A DNA stretch of 64,000 bases from Alicyclobacillus sp. SO9 (GTDB lineage: Bacteria > Bacillota > Bacilli > Alicyclobacillales > Alicyclobacillaceae): NCBI RefSeq assembly GCF_016406125.1, contig NZ_CP066339.1, positions 1,116,001-1,180,000 on the forward strand. Direction: 5' to 3'. The position numbers and the translations under genes are program-made. The notes beneath the pieces are model-generated. The model saw nothing but the letters and a program-made list of their open reading frames with translations. It was not told where the DNA came from and made no database searches. Positions 1-8,945 of this stretch are shown one piece after another. How positions within the stretch are numbered: the first letter of the stretch is position 1; each line of letters begins with the position of its first letter.

Positions 1-791
1 GCCGCCCCTACACAAGTCATACCAATAGCAGTTCGACTTGGGTCGAGAAACCCCCGAAATGCCACTTCCAAACCGTCTCCTTCTGAACCAAGGCGGTGGG
101 ACACGGGGACACGGCAGTCCCTCAGACGGAGATGCCCGTGTCCCGTACCTGTTATCCCCATGGCTGCAGGCATCATTTCAATGTCTAAACCAGGGGCATT
201 CCTTGGAACCAACAGGGCCATAGTACCCTCTGTGCCGGATGTACCTTCCAGACGACAAAAGAGCAAAAAGTAGTCCGCTACGTCACTGAAAATAATCATC
301 CATTTCTCACCGTTTAAAACGTAGTCGTCCCCATCACGGCGAGCTGTGGTTTTCATATCGGCTCCAGACCCCGAATTTGGCTCTGTCAGTGTAAATGTAA
401 CGCGGTGTTGCCCCTGAATGAAGGGTAAGACAAACTTTTGCCGTTGTGCATCGTCGGCTTTACTATCCAAAGCCCGCCACAAGCTGTTCATGACGTGCAC
501 AATCACACGCATCGACCCATGCATATGAGCGAAGCGTTCCAGCAGTTTCAGGTAATCTGTGAAGGTCAGTCCAAAGCCGCCGTACCCTGCGGGGGCAGTG
601 AGGCGGAGAAACCCGCGGTCATTCAAGTCCTGCCACACCTCAGTGGGAACTTGCTTTTTTTGTTCAATAGTACGGGCCCAGCTTTGTGCAGGACCCTCGA
701 CATACATTGTAACTTTTTTATTCCATTCGTTTACTGCTGCACTGTTCTCTGTTGCATCGTTTGGTGTTGCATTATTTACTGTTGCAGCCAC
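1..791 (-). CDS. Acyl-CoA dehydrogenase family protein (3' end beyond window)
   Basis: Open reading frame on the minus strand that runs off the left edge, so about 263 residues of an expected ~380 are visible. I choose the GTG at 791 because AGAAGGG lies 6-7 bases upstream of it. The flavin-pocket motif TLTEPNSGSGAD followed by GEKWMI, and later FLDPSRTAIGMTCVGA, are typical of the acyl-CoA dehydrogenase family; the catalytic glutamate would lie past the edge. It is the third gene of a minus-strand operon, 81 bases after the CoA ligase. By analogy with the Streptomyces ansatrienin genes (AnsL, as I recall) it would act on a ring-bound acyl-CoA during cyclohexanecarboxyl-CoA formation. Family is clear; the substrate is inferred only from neighbours. 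Confidence 0.85.
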   Translation of the reverse strand, partial: MAATVNNATPNDATENSAAVNEWNKKVTMYVEGPAQSWARTIEQKKQVPTEVWQDLNDRGFLRLTAPAGYGGFGLTFTDYLKLLERFAHMHGSMRVIVHVMNSLWRALDSKADDAQRQKFVLPFIQGQHRVTFTLTEPNSGSGADMKTTARRDGDDYVLNGEKWMIIFSDVADYFLLFCRLEGTSGTEGTMALLVPRNAPGLDIEMMPAAMGITGTGHGHLRLRDCRVPVSHRLGSEGDGLEVAFRGFLDPSRTAIGMTCVGA

Positions 792-872
792 TGTTTACCC
801 TTCTTTCCCAATCGCAGAGTCGGAGTCACAAATCAGTACTGCAAAATTGTGCCGAGAGTCGGGGCCGAAGAG

Positions 873-2471
873 TTATACGTTCTGTGTACTGTGACTCAAC
901 TTCTCAACAATGTCGTTACGCAAAATGTATTTTTGAATCTTTCCGCTGGCTGTGCGGGGCATTTCTGAGATGGTTTCCAGTCTTTCAGGCCAATAAATTT
1001 TTGCCATTCCCTGATTTGCTAGAAAACGTCTAACATCGTCCAGAGCAGGGGCTGGAAATTTGTCATTCACAACAATGTATAGGCATGCGCGTTCACCGAG
1101 TCGGTTATCAGGCATTGCTACGACCGCTGCATCGGCAATTGCCTCATGTTGATACAGCAGGTCTTCAATTTCGACGACTGGAATTTTTTCACCGCCACGG
1201 TTCACGACGTCCTTTTTACGCCCGGTAATCCTGAGGTAGCCGTCTTCGTCAATGACAGCGAGATCGCCAGTATCGAAATAACCGTCATCAGAGAAGCCTT
1301 CTTCGTACCATTCGTGGTGATGAAGGTAAGTCAGAAACATAGCAGGTGTTTTGATTTGGAAATTACCCTCGTGTCCAGCCGGCAGGACCATTCCGTTCTC
1401 ATCTACGATGCGAATTTGCATTCCATCTATCACGCGGCCATCTGTGCCCCAGAGTTTTTCAACGGCATCCGATGGACGGCCGACGGTTACTAGGCAAGCC
1501 TCCGTCGATCCCCACGCTCCTACAATCGTGCAGTCTAAAGCCGAACGAGCCTGCTGTGCCAACTGACGAGGAATTGCGGCTCCCGTCGCAATGAAGAGGC
1601 GCAACCCCTTGGGCGGACGTGGGTTTTTGGTCAGATCCGCGAGAAACGGCATGGCTGCCTGCACAAAGGTGGCTCCAAATTCCTCGATGGCGATGCGGGC
1701 TGTATCCACGTTCCACACGGCTTGGACAATGGCCGTCGCACCGATATAAAAACTAACCATCATCCCGTATAGGAAACCTGTTTGATGGGCTAATGGGGAA
1801 GGAATCCAAATTTTGTCCGACGACTGTAGACCAAGGGTTCTTGTATGCGCGAGTAATGCACTAGAGAGGCTCTGATGTGTATGTAGCACGCCCTTTGGTT
1901 CTCCGGTAGTCCCTGAGGTATAAAGGAGCTGTGCATAAGTGGTGGACTTGGCGCGAACAGCCTGCAGTGCTGCTGTACTCACAGGCGTCTTGGCCAACAG
2001 TCCGCCGATGTTTGAGTACTCTGGATTGCGTTCACTCATGTTGAGGATAAATACATGCTCCAAGTTTGGGACGTCGGGTCGAAGGGTCTCGACCATTGAA
2101 GGATAATCAAATTTGCGGAAACTATCCGGAACAATGAAGACTCTGCTTCGAGACGACTTTAAAATGAATGCTGCTTCCCGTTCCCTAAGGGAAGGCAGGA
2201 GAGGGCAGGGAACCGCACTAATGCGCCACAAAGCCAATGTCAATACGATAAACTCCCAGCCGCCGGGCAATTGATAAGCTACTGGCTCACCTGCTTCAAT
2301 CCCAAGCTGCAGTAACCGTGCTGCACATCTGTCGGCTAAGTCGTTCAGTTGCTCATACGTGAGTTGTACGGGCGTTTCCGTACTCAAATCTACGATAGCG
2401 ACTGCATTCGGTGTATCGACGATAGTCCGGTGAATTTTGTCCAGGACCAGTGGAGCCTTAGCGAGATCCAC
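873..2471 (-). CDS. Acyl/aryl-CoA ligase (AMP-forming), probable cyclohexane/cyclohexenecarboxylate ligase
   Basis: A 532-residue member of the ANL adenylating superfamily. The P-loop YTSGTTGEPKG (around residue 185), the A5 motif GAWGSTEA, the A7/A8 block YFDTGDLAVIDEDGYLRITGRKKD and the C-terminal lysine motif TASGKIQKY are all intact, so it should form an acyl-adenylate and then a CoA thioester. The GTG start at 2471 is preceded by AAAGGAG and lies inside the end of the upstream EPSP-synthase-like gene (14-base overlap), showing translational coupling. Its sequence style is closest to my memory of cyclohexanecarboxylate and 2,3-dihydroxybenzoate ligases. Next to the other cluster genes it is the natural counterpart of AnsK, activating a shikimate-derived ring acid. 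Confidence 0.85.
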   Translation of the reverse strand: MDLAKAPLVLDKIHRTIVDTPNAVAIVDLSTETPVQLTYEQLNDLADRCAARLLQLGIEAGEPVAYQLPGGWEFIVLTLALWRISAVPCPLLPSLREREAAFILKSSRSRVFIVPDSFRKFDYPSMVETLRPDVPNLEHVFILNMSERNPEYSNIGGLLAKTPVSTAALQAVRAKSTTYAQLLYTSGTTGEPKGVLHTHQSLSSALLAHTRTLGLQSSDKIWIPSPLAHQTGFLYGMMVSFYIGATAIVQAVWNVDTARIAIEEFGATFVQAAMPFLADLTKNPRPPKGLRLFIATGAAIPRQLAQQARSALDCTIVGAWGSTEACLVTVGRPSDAVEKLWGTDGRVIDGMQIRIVDENGMVLPAGHEGNFQIKTPAMFLTYLHHHEWYEEGFSDDGYFDTGDLAVIDEDGYLRITGRKKDVVNRGGEKIPVVEIEDLLYQHEAIADAAVVAMPDNRLGERACLYIVVNDKFPAPALDDVRRFLANQGMAKIYWPERLETISEMPRTASGKIQKYILRNDIVEKLSHSTQNV

Positions 2472-3786
2472 TAGAATTCAGCTCCTTTACCATGACATCC
2501 TCCGTTAATTCAATGTTCATGCCAAGTTGCGACATGTGACGGAGAAACTCTGGATAGGAAATCTCAAATGCGCTGGGGTAATTCAGGATGGTTTCCCCTT
2601 TGGCAAGGCTGCCGGCGACAGCAAAGGCCATTTGAACCCGGTGGTCGTCGTGAACGTCAATTTCCGCTCCGCAGAGGCTTTCAACACCATCGATTATCAG
2701 GTCGTCGTTGTCCTCGCGAATCTGTGCACCCATTTTGCACAGTTGCTGCATGGCTTCGACTCGATTGGATTCCTTGTAGCGGCCAGGACCAATATTGCGC
2801 AGTACCGTGCGGCCCTCCGACACGCTGGCCAGAACAGAAAGAATCGGAATTAAGTCAGGGATGTGAGCCATGTCAATTTCAGTCCCCTTCGGCCTGATGC
2901 CTTCGTTGCGTACAGTGATTTGTCGATTTGCCTCGTCAATTGTGAGATGGACACCCATGTTTTGCAAAATATCGATGACTTCACCTTCGGGATGGTGTCC
3001 GGCACCATCAATGTCAGTCAATACCACTTCTCCTTCGTGCAGCGCAGCATACACCAAAGGAAACGCTGCTGAAGAGAAGTCTGCTTCCAACTCTATTTCT
3101 GCTCCACGGTAGTTTTGCTGTGCCGGCACCGTGAAATTTCGACCGCTGTCGTCCACGAGAACGCGAATTCCGAAGGTGTTGAGCATTGATGTCGTTAGAC
3201 GAATGTAAGTTTGTTCATTAAATGGATTGAGAATTTTAATATGTGTGTCATTGGCCGCAAACGGCGCTGCCATCATCAGCCCGGAAATCCATTGACTCAG
3301 AGTACCTTGGATGGCGATGTTGCCGCCAGCCGGTCCTCCAGGGAAAACCGTGACAGGGAGTCTGTCATTCATGGATTTGTTTTTGACACCGAGTTGGTTG
3401 AGCGCGTTTAGGAGAGGGCCAATGGGTCGATTTCGAAGTGCTTGAACGCCGTCAAAGGTAACAGGTTCTGCGGCTCTTGAGCCTAGACCCAGAAGAAATT
3501 GTGTGGTAGATCCAGAGCTGCCCAAGCGAACAAGCTGACTCCGCGGATTGTACGGACCGCCTTCTACACGGTATCCGGACCGCACATCTTCAACATTGGC
3601 ACCGAGGTCATACAAGGCATTCAAGGTATCCTGGATGTGCTTTGCATCGGAGTGCCCGTGAATCGTGGTAGTACCCTCCGCCAGTGATCCGAATATCAAG
3701 GCACGGTGCAGATGGTATTTGGAACAGGGCACCGCAATTGTGCCTTGAATCGAATGTAGCGTAGGTTTAATAGCCAAGTAAGACAT
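2458..3786 (-). CDS. EPSP-synthase-like protein with altered active site (AnsJ/AroA homologue)
   Basis: A 442-residue protein with the two-domain EPSP synthase plan. The start at ATG 3786 is set by GAGGAGG seven bases upstream; an upstream in-frame start at 3810 lacks this. Compared with E. coli AroA, Lys22 and Arg27 are kept (K23, R28), as are Arg124 (R120 in RNRPIG), the SQ pair (LSQW), the catalytic Asp313 (HIPD), Lys340/Arg344 (KESNR) and Arg386 (DDHR). Several canonical positions differ: Ser23 is Tyr24, Asn94 is Ser90, Arg100 is Gln96, and Lys411 is replaced by Ile near the C-terminus. This pattern suggests a pathway-specific paralogue, not the housekeeping aromatic enzyme. It heads the minus-strand operon with a CoA ligase and an acyl-CoA dehydrogenase, as ansJ does in the ansatrienin cluster. 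Confidence 0.82.
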   Translation of the reverse strand: MSYLAIKPTLHSIQGTIAVPCSKYHLHRALIFGSLAEGTTTIHGHSDAKHIQDTLNALYDLGANVEDVRSGYRVEGGPYNPRSQLVRLGSSGSTTQFLLGLGSRAAEPVTFDGVQALRNRPIGPLLNALNQLGVKNKSMNDRLPVTVFPGGPAGGNIAIQGTLSQWISGLMMAAPFAANDTHIKILNPFNEQTYIRLTTSMLNTFGIRVLVDDSGRNFTVPAQQNYRGAEIELEADFSSAAFPLVYAALHEGEVVLTDIDGAGHHPEGEVIDILQNMGVHLTIDEANRQITVRNEGIRPKGTEIDMAHIPDLIPILSVLASVSEGRTVLRNIGPGRYKESNRVEAMQQLCKMGAQIREDNDDLIIDGVESLCGAEIDVHDDHRVQMAFAVAGSLAKGETILNYPSAFEISYPEFLRHMSQLGMNIELTEDVMVKELNSSGSR

Positions 3787-4076
3787 GACTACGCCTCCTC
3801 TGGAATTCAAGACTATGGGTAGTAGTAGAGATATACTTTGAAAATTCAGTGCGTCTCATGTTATAAATACTACCATTGTATCTATATCTTAACGCACTTA
3901 CTAACTTTATCACTGTGACATAGCATTCTTCAAATTATGGTGCTAAGATCGATGCAATACGAACACGGATACTAGTAAAAACTCATAGCCAGAACATTCT
4001 CTATCATATTCATAAATATCATGGACAGAACGTGAAATGTCATCAAATTATCATGAAACGGTAAAGGAGATCTGGA
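3787..4076. promoter_or_regulatory. Divergent promoter region of the cyclohexanecarboxyl-CoA cluster
   Basis: A 290-base AT-rich gap separates the head-to-head transcription units. It must hold both promoters, but I see no convincing -35/-10 pair and no long palindrome. On the plus side AAAGGAG stands seven bases before ATG 4077; on the minus side GAGGAGG precedes ATG 3786. Confidence 0.5.
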
Positions 4077-6101
4077 ATGGACGCTGCACAAAAGAACGGG
4101 GGACACAGTCGACAAGTTCAATATAAGGCGTTAAGTCGACCTGGGAAAATTGGGAGCCTTGAACTTCCTCATCGAATCCTCATGGGTTCCATGCATATGG
4201 GACTTGAGGGGCGCGAGGGTACGTTGGACATGCTGACAGAATTCTACCGCGAGCGCGCCGTTGGGCAGGCGGCCCTGATTATCACGGGCGGAGCTGCTGT
4301 CGTCAAAGAGGGCGGAGCCGACAATATGTACGTTATGACAGAGGATGCGGATGTAACCGCTTTGGGCCAATTGCCTCCTGCGGTCCATGAAGCAGGAGGC
4401 AAGATTGCCCTGCAATTGTTTCACTCCGGACGTTATGCCATATCGGATGAAATTGGAATGCAGCCTGTGGCGCCCAGTCCCATTCCATCCAGGCTCACCC
4501 GGGAAACACCCAAAGAAATGACCGTGGAGGACATTGAGACAACGATTCTCAGATATGCGGAGGCAGCGCAAAAGGCACAGAGTGTCGGTTACGACGCGGT
4601 TGAAATCATGGGTTCTGAAGGCTACCTTCTCAATCAATTTCTCTCCCCAGTGACAAACCATCGCAATGATAAATACGGCGGTTCCTTACAAAACCGCATG
4701 CGCTTCAGTCTGGAAGTGATGGAAGCCATTCGACACCGAGTCGGTGGTGATTATCCAGTGATTTTCCGAATGTCGGGCTTGGATTGCATGCCCGGCAGCA
4801 CGACCGAAGAGGAGACGTTGGCATTCGCGAAGGCATTGGAAGCCTCCGGTGTTGATGCTTTGAACATTGGCATTGGCTGGCACGAGGCACGTGTCCCGAC
4901 GGTGCAACAAGTGGTCCCAAGAGCCGGTTTCGCCGTCGTTGCCCGTGCTATTCGCCGCGAGGTGGGCATTCCTGTGATTGGTGCCAACCGATTAAATGTG
5001 CCCGAAGTTGCAGATGAATTGGTAGCTTCAGGCTACCTGGATTTTGTCGCTCCGGCACGTCCATGGCTGGCTGATAGTCGGTTGGCAGCCAAAACTCTGG
5101 AAGGAGACAGGGAAGCAATCAATGTCTGTATTGCTTGCAACCAGTCCTGTCTAGACCATACTCTGGTACGGCCTCACAAAGCTGTGAGCTGCTTGGTCAA
5201 TCCGAGGGCGGGTCAGGAAGTGCTGTGGCCCAAAGTGGTTGCGCCGAAGCAAAAGAGCGTCGCTGTTGTTGGAGCCGGTCCTGCGGGCTTACAGGCCGCG
5301 TTGACTGCTGCCGAGCGCGGACACGGTGTAGTGTTGTATGAACGCCAGTCTGAAATTGGCGGGCAGTTTCGCATGGCGGGAAAAATTCCAGGGAAGTACG
5401 AGTTCTATGAAACCATCCGTTACTACAGCGAGCAGTTGCAGCGCTTGAATGTAACTGTGAAACTGGAAACTTCTCCGTCTGTAGACGAACTGAGTCGATA
5501 TGATCACGTTATTATGGCACACGGTGTTAAGCCGCGCCTCCCAGAGATTCCCGGAACATCGCTGCCCAATGTGGTTTCCTATCCGCAGCTTCTCACCGGA
5601 GAGGTGTCACCTGCAGAGACGGTCGCCATTGTTGGAGCAGGCGGCATCGGCTGCGATGTAGCTACGTACTTGGCTGAAGGAAGTCTTGTACCATCACAGG
5701 TTTCTGCTTTCTTCAAAGACCACGCGTTACAGAGTCCACCTGCTGTACCCAGAAAAATCACTGTTCTTGCACGAAGCGGTCATTACGGAAAAGGCATTGG
5801 CAGCAGCACAAGGTGGGTAGTAAAACAGGAGATGCAGCGGCTCGGAATCGATGTGATCTTAAACTTCGAATTTAAAGAGATTACGCAACATGGTGTTGTG
5901 GGTTATACAGATGCGGGGGAGGTTCTGGTACCTGCGGCACAAGTCGTGCTGTGCACTGGTCAAGAACCGGAAGAGTTCCCTCTACGGCAACTACAAGAGC
6001 GCACAAATGTACATCTAGTGGGCGGCGCGAGAGACAGCCAAGGCATTAATGCAGCAAGGGCAATTCGCGAGGCTTTTGAGACGGCTTATCAGCTTTCGTG
6101 A
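4077..6101 (+). CDS. 2,4-dienoyl-CoA reductase-type FMN/FeS/FAD oxidoreductase
   Basis: A 674-residue three-part oxidoreductase of the FadH/old yellow enzyme family. Residues ~25-350 form the FMN TIM barrel with the signature GSEGYLLNQFLSP and NHRNDKYGGS. A 4Fe-4S site follows, with cysteines spaced C-x2-C-x3-C-x11-C in CIACNQSC...SC. Then come a FAD-binding Rossmann motif (VVGAGPAGLQAA) and an NAD(P)H motif (VAIVGAGGIGCD). Total length matches E. coli FadH (~670). Such enzymes move electrons from NAD(P)H through FAD and the cluster to FMN to reduce conjugated dienoyl-CoA. It is the first plus-strand gene of the cluster and likely reduces a ring diene on the route from shikimate to cyclohexanecarboxyl-CoA, as proposed for AnsM. 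Confidence 0.88.
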   Translation: MDAAQKNGGHSRQVQYKALSRPGKIGSLELPHRILMGSMHMGLEGREGTLDMLTEFYRERAVGQAALIITGGAAVVKEGGADNMYVMTEDADVTALGQLPPAVHEAGGKIALQLFHSGRYAISDEIGMQPVAPSPIPSRLTRETPKEMTVEDIETTILRYAEAAQKAQSVGYDAVEIMGSEGYLLNQFLSPVTNHRNDKYGGSLQNRMRFSLEVMEAIRHRVGGDYPVIFRMSGLDCMPGSTTEEETLAFAKALEASGVDALNIGIGWHEARVPTVQQVVPRAGFAVVARAIRREVGIPVIGANRLNVPEVADELVASGYLDFVAPARPWLADSRLAAKTLEGDREAINVCIACNQSCLDHTLVRPHKAVSCLVNPRAGQEVLWPKVVAPKQKSVAVVGAGPAGLQAALTAAERGHGVVLYERQSEIGGQFRMAGKIPGKYEFYETIRYYSEQLQRLNVTVKLETSPSVDELSRYDHVIMAHGVKPRLPEIPGTSLPNVVSYPQLLTGEVSPAETVAIVGAGGIGCDVATYLAEGSLVPSQVSAFFKDHALQSPPAVPRKITVLARSGHYGKGIGSSTRWVVKQEMQRLGIDVILNFEFKEITQHGVVGYTDAGEVLVPAAQVVLCTGQEPEEFPLRQLQERTNVHLVGGARDSQGINAARAIREAFETAYQLS

Positions 6102-6163
6102 TGTTGAAAGCAGGTTTATGACGCCGATTCATGCAAGAAAGGAATCCATAAGGAGCTGAAAGT

Positions 6164-6946
6164 ATGCCAGGATTATTGGAAGGAAAGAGAGCATTTATTA
6201 CTGGAAGCAGCCGAGGAATCGGTCGGGCCGCTGCATTGGCAATGGCGCGGGAAGGTGCGGACATCGTAGTTCATTATCGTCGATCACAGGACGAGGCGGA
6301 AAACGTGGTTCGGGAAATTCATGCCCTTGGTCAGCGTACACTGTTGGTGAAAGCGGAACTTGAGAGCCAGGACGAGATTAACGCGGCCTTTGATGTAATT
6401 GAACGAGAATGGGGAAAGTTAGATATCTTTATGGCTAATGCGGCTGCGAGTGCATTCAAAGCCGTCCATCAACTGAAAGACTATCATTTGGATAAAACCT
6501 ATCATACCGTGGTTCACAGTACTGTGTTTGCCGTTCAGCGGTGCATTCCCTTAATGGAGGGAAGAAACGGGCGGATTATAACGATGTCGAGTATGGGCGG
6601 GGAGTATACGCTGCCGCGTTACATCACACTGGGAACGGCGAAGGCAGCACTGGAATCGCTCACCCGCTATCTTGCATCTGAACTGGGTCCGAAGGGCATT
6701 ACAGCCAACGCTTTGAATCCGGGTGTAGTGGACACGGAGTCCGCAAAGTTTTACGGGGGCGACAATTACGACCAATACAACGCAGATGTCATTGCCCATA
6801 CGCCTTTAGGGCGGTTGGCAGCGCCAGAGGATGTGGCTGATGCAGCCGTGTTTTTAGCCAGTGACCTGTCCCGTTTCATTACTGGACAGGTGATTAAAGT
6901 GGATGGAGGACTTACACTCCTGACAGGTGGTTTTGAAAGTTTCTAA
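6164..6946 (+). CDS. chcA: Enoyl reductase of the SDR family, probable 1-cyclohexenylcarbonyl-CoA reductase (ChcA-like)
   Basis: A 260-residue short-chain dehydrogenase. The cofactor motif TGSSRGIG is at residues ~14-21. The active-site tyrosine and lysine are seven apart (YITLGTAK), the Y-x6-K spacing of enoyl reductases such as FabL, instead of the Y-x3-K of ketoreductases. The conserved NAA at ~91 also fits FabL. AAGGAG precedes ATG 6164, and the gene lies 62 bases after the dienoyl-CoA reductase. ChcA of Streptomyces collinus, which carries out the last and other double-bond reductions to cyclohexanecarboxyl-CoA, belongs to this enoyl-reductase group, so the symbol is given on family plus context. 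A FabL-type fatty acid enoyl-ACP reductase is the main alternative. Confidence 0.75.
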   Translation: MPGLLEGKRAFITGSSRGIGRAAALAMAREGADIVVHYRRSQDEAENVVREIHALGQRTLLVKAELESQDEINAAFDVIEREWGKLDIFMANAAASAFKAVHQLKDYHLDKTYHTVVHSTVFAVQRCIPLMEGRNGRIITMSSMGGEYTLPRYITLGTAKAALESLTRYLASELGPKGITANALNPGVVDTESAKFYGGDNYDQYNADVIAHTPLGRLAAPEDVADAAVFLASDLSRFITGQVIKVDGGLTLLTGGFESF

Positions 6947-8249
6947 CCTACAATCAGACTCAGAAGCTGACACGCACTCAATGAAGAATTCAACAACAGT
7001 GACGACACGCGAGGGACGCGGGTCAAGGAGCGGCGGCTCTGGTCAGGCACCTCAGACAAAGGGGAAGAGAATCTGGCTCATCTCCCTGCTCGGAGCTTTA
7101 ACTGCATTGGGTCCACTGTCCATTGATATGTATTTGCCGGCCCTGCCTACACTGACGAGAGACCTTCATACGAGCACTTCCTTGGGGCAGTTAAGCTTGA
7201 CTTTCTGCTTGTTAGGCTTGGCCTTCGGTCAGTTGCTGGCGGGGCCCATCAGCGATGCCCGCGGTCGGAGAGGCCCATTGATTGTTGGCTTAGGGTTGTA
7301 TATTGTTGCCGCGCTCTTGTGCGCACTGACTCCGTCCGTCTGGGTTCTCATTTTGTTGCGCTTGATTCAGGGACTGGCCGGTTCGACCGGAATTGTCATT
7401 GCGAGAGCCATTCTGCGTGACTACTTTAGCGGACCTGAATTGACAAAGTTTTTCGCCCTTCTCATGCTGGTGAATGGAATCGCTCCTATCCTTGCTCCTA
7501 TTTTGGGTGGACAGTTGTTGCTGTTAGCGTCGTGGCGCATTGTGTTCCTGGTTCTTGCGGGCCTTGGCATTTTAATGCTGGTGTCTGTGACCTTGGGTTT
7601 GCCAGAAAGCCTGCCTAACAGTCGTCGCTCCGTCGGAGGCTTCCGGCAGACGCTGAAGACAATGAAGGATTTGGTGACAGACAGGGTTTTTACAGGATAC
7701 GCTTTTTCACAAGGGCTGGTTTTTGGGGCTATGTTTGCGTATATATCGGGATCGCCATTTGTGCTTCAGCAGATTTTTGGACTTTCACCACAAATGTTCA
7801 GCGTTGTCTTCGCGATGAACGGCACAGGAATCATTATAGCCAGTCAGGTCAGTGCGGGCCTGTCCAGGCGCTACAGTGAGACAGCGGTTTTGCGAGGAAG
7901 TCTCGCTGCAGCAGGGGCCGGCAGCTTGCTCCTGGTGGTAACAGCGGCGGGTAGAGGAAATTTGGCGGGAATCCTCGTATCTCTATTCATCGTGGTTTCC
8001 AGTGTAGGAGCCGTTGCTACAACAGGCTCTGCGCTTGCGATGGAGCGCAAAGGCAGGCATGCCGGCAGTGCATCTGCAGTGATTGGCATGTCACAGTTAA
8101 TACTCGGCGCCGCCGCAGCGCCTGTTGTTGGGCTGTTTGGCAACACGACAGCCGCTCCCATGGGAATCGTCATTGCAGTTCTTGATATTGGTGCAGTGCT
8201 CTTGTTTCTTGTTCTTGTTCGCGGGTACAGGCCAGCGAGAAACTCATAG
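6927..8249 (+). CDS. MFS multidrug transporter, Bcr/CflA family
   Basis: A 12-segment major facilitator with the Bcr/CflA hallmark near the first helix (LGPLSIDMYLPALP) and motif A (GPISDARGRRGPL) after helix 2. These proteins export drugs or small metabolites using the proton gradient. The first in-frame start, GTG 6927, overlaps the 3' end of the enoyl reductase by 20 bases; ATG 6981 would give a shorter N-terminus, but neither has a clean ribosome binding site, so the start is uncertain. The basic, Gly/Ser-rich segment before helix 1 is unusual. Overlap with the preceding gene suggests co-transcription with the cyclohexanecarboxyl-CoA genes, though a transport role there is only a guess. 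Confidence 0.85.
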   Translation: MVLKVSNLQSDSEADTHSMKNSTTVTTREGRGSRSGGSGQAPQTKGKRIWLISLLGALTALGPLSIDMYLPALPTLTRDLHTSTSLGQLSLTFCLLGLAFGQLLAGPISDARGRRGPLIVGLGLYIVAALLCALTPSVWVLILLRLIQGLAGSTGIVIARAILRDYFSGPELTKFFALLMLVNGIAPILAPILGGQLLLLASWRIVFLVLAGLGILMLVSVTLGLPESLPNSRRSVGGFRQTLKTMKDLVTDRVFTGYAFSQGLVFGAMFAYISGSPFVLQQIFGLSPQMFSVVFAMNGTGIIIASQVSAGLSRRYSETAVLRGSLAAAGAGSLLLVVTAAGRGNLAGILVSLFIVVSSVGAVATTGSALAMERKGRHAGSASAVIGMSQLILGAAAAPVVGLFGNTTAAPMGIVIAVLDIGAVLLFLVLVRGYRPARNS

Positions 8250-8270
8250 TGGTTTGGCACAAGTTTGACT

Positions 8271-8945
8271 TCACTTTGGAGACGTAGGCGGAATAGCAGA
8301 GTTGGTATCTTGGATGGCGTGCACTGTGAAGAGTGGAATGAAAATCTGTGCCAATGGACCTATCGAGACGGCGTAAAGAAGTGTTCCCCAACCAACATTT
8401 CCTCCGAGTATCCAGCCTGCGACAAGGACCGTCACTTCAATCGTGGTGCGTACCACCCTAATGGACAGCCCGCGAGCCGAGAGACCGACCATCAGTCCGT
8501 CTCTCGGCCCAGGACCGAGTCCTGCTCCAATGTACCAGCCCGTCGCTGCGCCGTTGAGACCCACACCTAAAAGGAGCACGACAATGCGTGCAGGAAGCGC
8601 AGTCGGGGGCGGAACGTGGGCCAGGACGAGGTCCATCACGCTCCCGACTATGAGCACGTTCAGTACCGTGCCGAGGCCAGGCCGCTGTCGTAAAGGGATC
8701 CACAGGAACAAGACGGCAAGGCCGACGAGAATGGCCCAGGTTCCAATCGGTATGCCCGTATGAAGTGCGAGCCCTTGTTGAAAGACATCCCAGGGGTCTA
8801 TGCCAAGATGCGCAAGAACCAGGAGTGAATCGCTGGTACCATAGAGTACAAGCCCGACCAGCAGTCGGGTCAGGCGGAGCCAAAGACGATTTCGTCCGCT
8901 GGGCGGTACCAACCCTCGAACGATTGGCGTGAAAAATGGCACCAT
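8271..8945 (-). CDS. yczE: YczE-family integral membrane protein
   Basis: A 224-residue, very hydrophobic protein with about five to six membrane segments. The sequence LGIDPWDVFQQGLALHTGI and the repeated glycine-rich GAGLGPGPRDGLM are characteristic of the YczE (DUF161-like) membrane family. The start at ATG 8945 is chosen because GGAGG lies eight bases upstream; the longer frame from 8966 would place that site inside the coding region. It is divergent from a MocR-type regulator, the same pairing known for yczE with YczR/YcxD-type MocR proteins in other Firmicutes, so that regulator most likely controls it. The biochemical function of YczE is not settled. Confidence 0.85.
   Translation of the reverse strand: MVPFFTPIVRGLVPPSGRNRLWLRLTRLLVGLVLYGTSDSLLVLAHLGIDPWDVFQQGLALHTGIPIGTWAILVGLAVLFLWIPLRQRPGLGTVLNVLIVGSVMDLVLAHVPPPTALPARIVVLLLGVGLNGAATGWYIGAGLGPGPRDGLMVGLSARGLSIRVVRTTIEVTVLVAGWILGGNVGWGTLLYAVSIGPLAQIFIPLFTVHAIQDTNSAIPPTSPK

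Noticed and set aside
40-60. Possible frameshift in the acyl-CoA dehydrogenase gene
   Set aside because: A recount shows five C bases at 51-55; with five, the frame continues as FLDPSRTAIGM to the window edge, so no break exists.
438-968. Plus-strand open frame of 176 codons
   Set aside because: It lies antisense to the acyl-CoA dehydrogenase gene and lacks a ribosome binding site and family features.
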